The position numbers and the translations under genes were made by a program. A DNA stretch of 32,072 bases. It comes from a virus. The stretch is taken from positions 1-32,072 of the IMG/VR virus record IMGVR_UViG_3300019487_000073; one strand, written 5' to 3'. Every line of letters begins with the position of its first letter. Position 1 is the stretch's first letter. Below are positions 29,860 through 32,072 of the stretch, one piece after another. The notes below the pieces were generated by a model, which was not told the origin of the DNA, did not search any database, and saw only the letters and a program-made list of their open reading frames with translations.

Positions 29860-32072
29860 GCTATTTCTCTTGAAATGAATTCACCACGAAACTTTTTTAA
29901 ATCCTTATAATTAAATCCAACTTCAGCTTCACTAGGAATTATAAGGGTTCTTCTGGATAGAGAACAGTTTTCAAATGATATAGGCCGTTCCATTTCAGTT
30001 GTACCAATCTTGACTGCTTCAAGTTGTTTCTCAATAGGAACTGATAATAATAGAGAATCGTGGGATTCCAATAGGATTCTAATCCAAGGGTATTTACTCC
30101 TAATTCGAAGAGCGGCAGCCTTTGTGTTATCAGAGACAGTTCTTTGTGGAATATATGAGAATGCCTCGCGAAATAATTCGTCGCCCCATCTCTCATAAAA
30201 AATCCTTTTCCCTCCAGTTGGAGATTCAATTCCATATGGTAGTGCCGCGATGAGCATTCTAGTCTTTCTTAATGCTTCTATAATTCCTGCATGAAATATC
30301 TTCTGAATCTTAGGTTGTTTCCGATGAAAAATTTCTAAGGCTTTACCTGCTTGTGCTTCTGTGACATTGATTGGGATTTTATACTTTCTAGCTTGCGTGT
30401 TGACTTCTGTTGCTGCTCTTCTTTTCCCTGCTCCTAGGTGTCCTGCGTGGCGTAATGTCTTCCCTGCAAATCTAATAGGACTTTCGTATCCAAGTTTCTT
30501 CTTCGAGTAATCATCTTCAGTCCCACCAAAAAACCAAGACGCAGTAAGGGCATGATAGTCATGAGTATCAATATCCTCTAAAGCCTGTTCATCATCTGCA
30601 AGTAGAAATACTACTCTTGCTTCTGCCTGGGATGAATCTAATTGAATTAGAATTTCACCTTCATCAGCAACTAATTGTGACCTTATATCCTCACCAATAT
30701 CACCATGTTTAGTCATGGTTTGAAACGCGAGACCCACTGCTTTCTTTTTCTTTTTCCCTTCATCATCTTTATATTCAAGAGTCGGACGTATTGGCTCTTC
30801 TAATAAGTTTGTTCCCGTCCGTCCAGTCTTAAGACACAAGAAATAAGAAGTCTTCATTCTGCCATCATAATCAGGGCGCGCCATTAAATAGGTTCCAATA
30901 GTCTTATCAACACGACGCCTATCCAGAATTGTTTCTAGGATTTTCTTTCTATCATTATTCTTTTCACTCTTAAGTAACTTGGTAATTACTTCTTCTCCGG
31001 TTCCTTCTCCATAGTTAGGAAGACCTAGTTCATCATAAAGAAGTTGGGAGACCTGCTTAGGTGAATTGACATTGACATATTTACCCGAGAGTTTCCACAT
31101 CTCATACTTAAGAGATTCACTCCAACTTATATACTTACATAGCAATTCATCGCGCTTGTCATAATCAATTCTAAATCCCTGATTCTCTATTTCTCCATAT
31201 AATGGGCTGAGTTTCATTAGGAAGTTTTCATAGAATGGGCGCATTCCTAATTCATCTAAATCTGCATCCATCGCGTCATCAACTTCTACTGTTACGCAAC
31301 TATCACGGGCACATCCAATTAATAAATCTTCTACTGAACCCTCATACATTCCCTCATCTTTGTAATAGGGTTCCTCTGTATAGAGACTAGTATTGAATCC
31401 TAAATTCTTAGGCAGTTCGGGATTAATTGCGAATGCCTTTAGCATTGTATCGCTGTATAATGAGCGAATAATGAATCCTAAACGCTTTAGTTTATCTCTA
31501 TCATAATTGAAGTTACTGCCGCGCACATCTGAATTAGCTAGCAAGTGAGATAGTAATACCCAACAATTAGCAATGTCACTATCTGGTAATGTGCTAATTG
31601 TTTCTCCTTGAATTGTATTCCAAAGAGGAACTGTCATTCCTTCGCTTTTAGTAAATGCAATACCTACACAGACAGGTAAACACAATCCACGAGCTTCAAT
31701 ATCTATTGCTGGTTTCTCGTATTTCTGATAGCGACTTATGAAGTCCGCTAATTGCGCTGATGATTTACATACACTTAATGAGCGGCTTGGCCTGCGAATT
31801 TCAGGAAAATAACTCTGAGTAACTGCCCGTTTCATATCGAATATCATTACTTGTCGCTGCCAGTATCCTAATGTTTCTCCGCCCATATGAAGTAAATGCG
31901 CGGGGTGATAAGTAGCAACTACCTTCTTACCCATGCCTAATAGAATAGAACCGCGATATTTTTCTATTTCTTTCTTACCAGTTAGTGCCCATAGCGCAGT
32001 TGCTCCTAGGGTTAGAATAAGGTTTGGATTAATCTGTTTTATTTCTTCTCTTAATTCATTCAACTGAGCATC
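29856..32072 (-). CDS. Uracil-DNA glycosylase / family A DNA polymerase fusion (5' end outside window)
   Basis: The frame is open to the window edge (GAT GCT CAG before the TTG at 32063), so the start lies outside. Numbered from that TTG: residues ~1-75 are the C-terminal half of a family 4-type UDG (LTLGATALWALTG, then ATYHPAHLL, HP-A at 53-55). A 3'-5' exonuclease follows with DIEARG (Asp121, Glu123) and NFNYD (Asn184-Asp188), but exo III lacks its Tyr (GCARD, Gly250-Asp254). The polymerase has TGRTG (413-417), motif A LDSSQAEAR (Asp476), motif B R-x3-K-x3-H (Arg531, Lys535, His539) and motif C SHDS (Asp669). No 5' nuclease domain; UDG takes that place. Confidence 0.9.
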   Translation of the reverse strand, partial: DAQLNELREEIKQINPNLILTLGATALWALTGKKEIEKYRGSILLGMGKKVVATYHPAHLLHMGGETLGYWQRQVMIFDMKRAVTQSYFPEIRRPSRSLSVCKSSAQLADFISRYQKYEKPAIDIEARGLCLPVCVGIAFTKSEGMTVPLWNTIQGETISTLPDSDIANCWVLLSHLLANSDVRGSNFNYDRDKLKRLGFIIRSLYSDTMLKAFAINPELPKNLGFNTSLYTEEPYYKDEGMYEGSVEDLLIGCARDSCVTVEVDDAMDADLDELGMRPFYENFLMKLSPLYGEIENQGFRIDYDKRDELLCKYISWSESLKYEMWKLSGKYVNVNSPKQVSQLLYDELGLPNYGEGTGEEVITKLLKSEKNNDRKKILETILDRRRVDKTIGTYLMARPDYDGRMKTSYFLCLKTGRTGTNLLEEPIRPTLEYKDDEGKKKKKAVGLAFQTMTKHGDIGEDIRSQLVADEGEILIQLDSSQAEARVVFLLADDEQALEDIDTHDYHALTASWFFGGTEDDYSKKKLGYESPIRFAGKTLRHAGHLGAGKRRAATEVNTQARKYKIPINVTEAQAGKALEIFHRKQPKIQKIFHAGIIEALRKTRMLIAALPYGIESPTGGKRIFYERWGDELFREAFSYIPQRTVSDNTKAAALRIRSKYPWIRILLESHDSLLLSVPIEKQLEAVKIGTTEMERPISFENCSLSRRTLIIPSEAEVGFNYKDLKKFRGEFISREIA

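Overview
The window is a 32 kb piece of a double-stranded DNA tailed-phage genome (Caudoviricetes). It is AT-rich and densely packed, with many ATGA or TAATG start/stop overlaps and purine-rich (AGGAG-type) ribosome binding sites, so the host is a bacterium. There is a P22-like portal, a gp10-like tail hub protein, large Ala/Gln-rich internal proteins and no tape-measure, sheath or tail-tube gene. That suggests a short-tailed (podovirus-like) particle. The host cannot be named from the sequence. I saw no integrase, repressor, tRNA or CRISPR array. Both ends of the window cut through a gene.

Bases 3-26408 (+ strand) form one long late (virion and lysis) module. It runs: a block of small beta-rich fibre or decoration proteins including a LamG-type lectin (3-3036); a two-gene membrane-protein/holin block (3059-3512); terminase large subunit (3724-5346); a Pro-repeat protein and several small proteins (5346-7224); portal, scaffold, major capsid protein and a decoration protein (7231-12284); a beta-helix protein and small head proteins (12364-14077); zinc-ribbon and head-tail connector proteins (14082-15485); tail hub (15835-17340); tail fibre proteins (17340-21336); an M15-type endolysin (21333-21680); and three internal/ejection proteins (21696-26408). 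A terminator-like hairpin at 26418-26439 follows the last late gene. It lies inside the 3' end of the convergent gene.

Bases 26391-32072 (- strand) form a replication and nucleotide-metabolism operon read right to left. It encodes a family A DNA polymerase whose visible N-terminus is the C-terminal half of a uracil-DNA glycosylase; a small Cys-rich protein; a DUF3987-like helicase/ATPase; a second Cys-rich protein; a GH5-like glycoside hydrolase with an N-terminal fascin-type beta-trefoil; a small unknown; and a MazG-like pyrophosphohydrolase. The first four genes are coupled by 1-4 nt overlaps.

The points most worth a second look are: the UDG-PolA fusion with an altered exonuclease motif; a marked shortage of GATC sites (17 found by eye in 32 kb, against roughly 100 expected), with Asp codons switching from GAT to GAC before C; two structured RNA elements filling the intergenic gaps around the head genes; a zinc ribbon inserted in the portal; the glycoside hydrolase in a replication operon; and a terminator hidden in the antisense coding sequence of the MazG-like gene. 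Functional calls come from motifs and gene order read by eye. No database search was possible.
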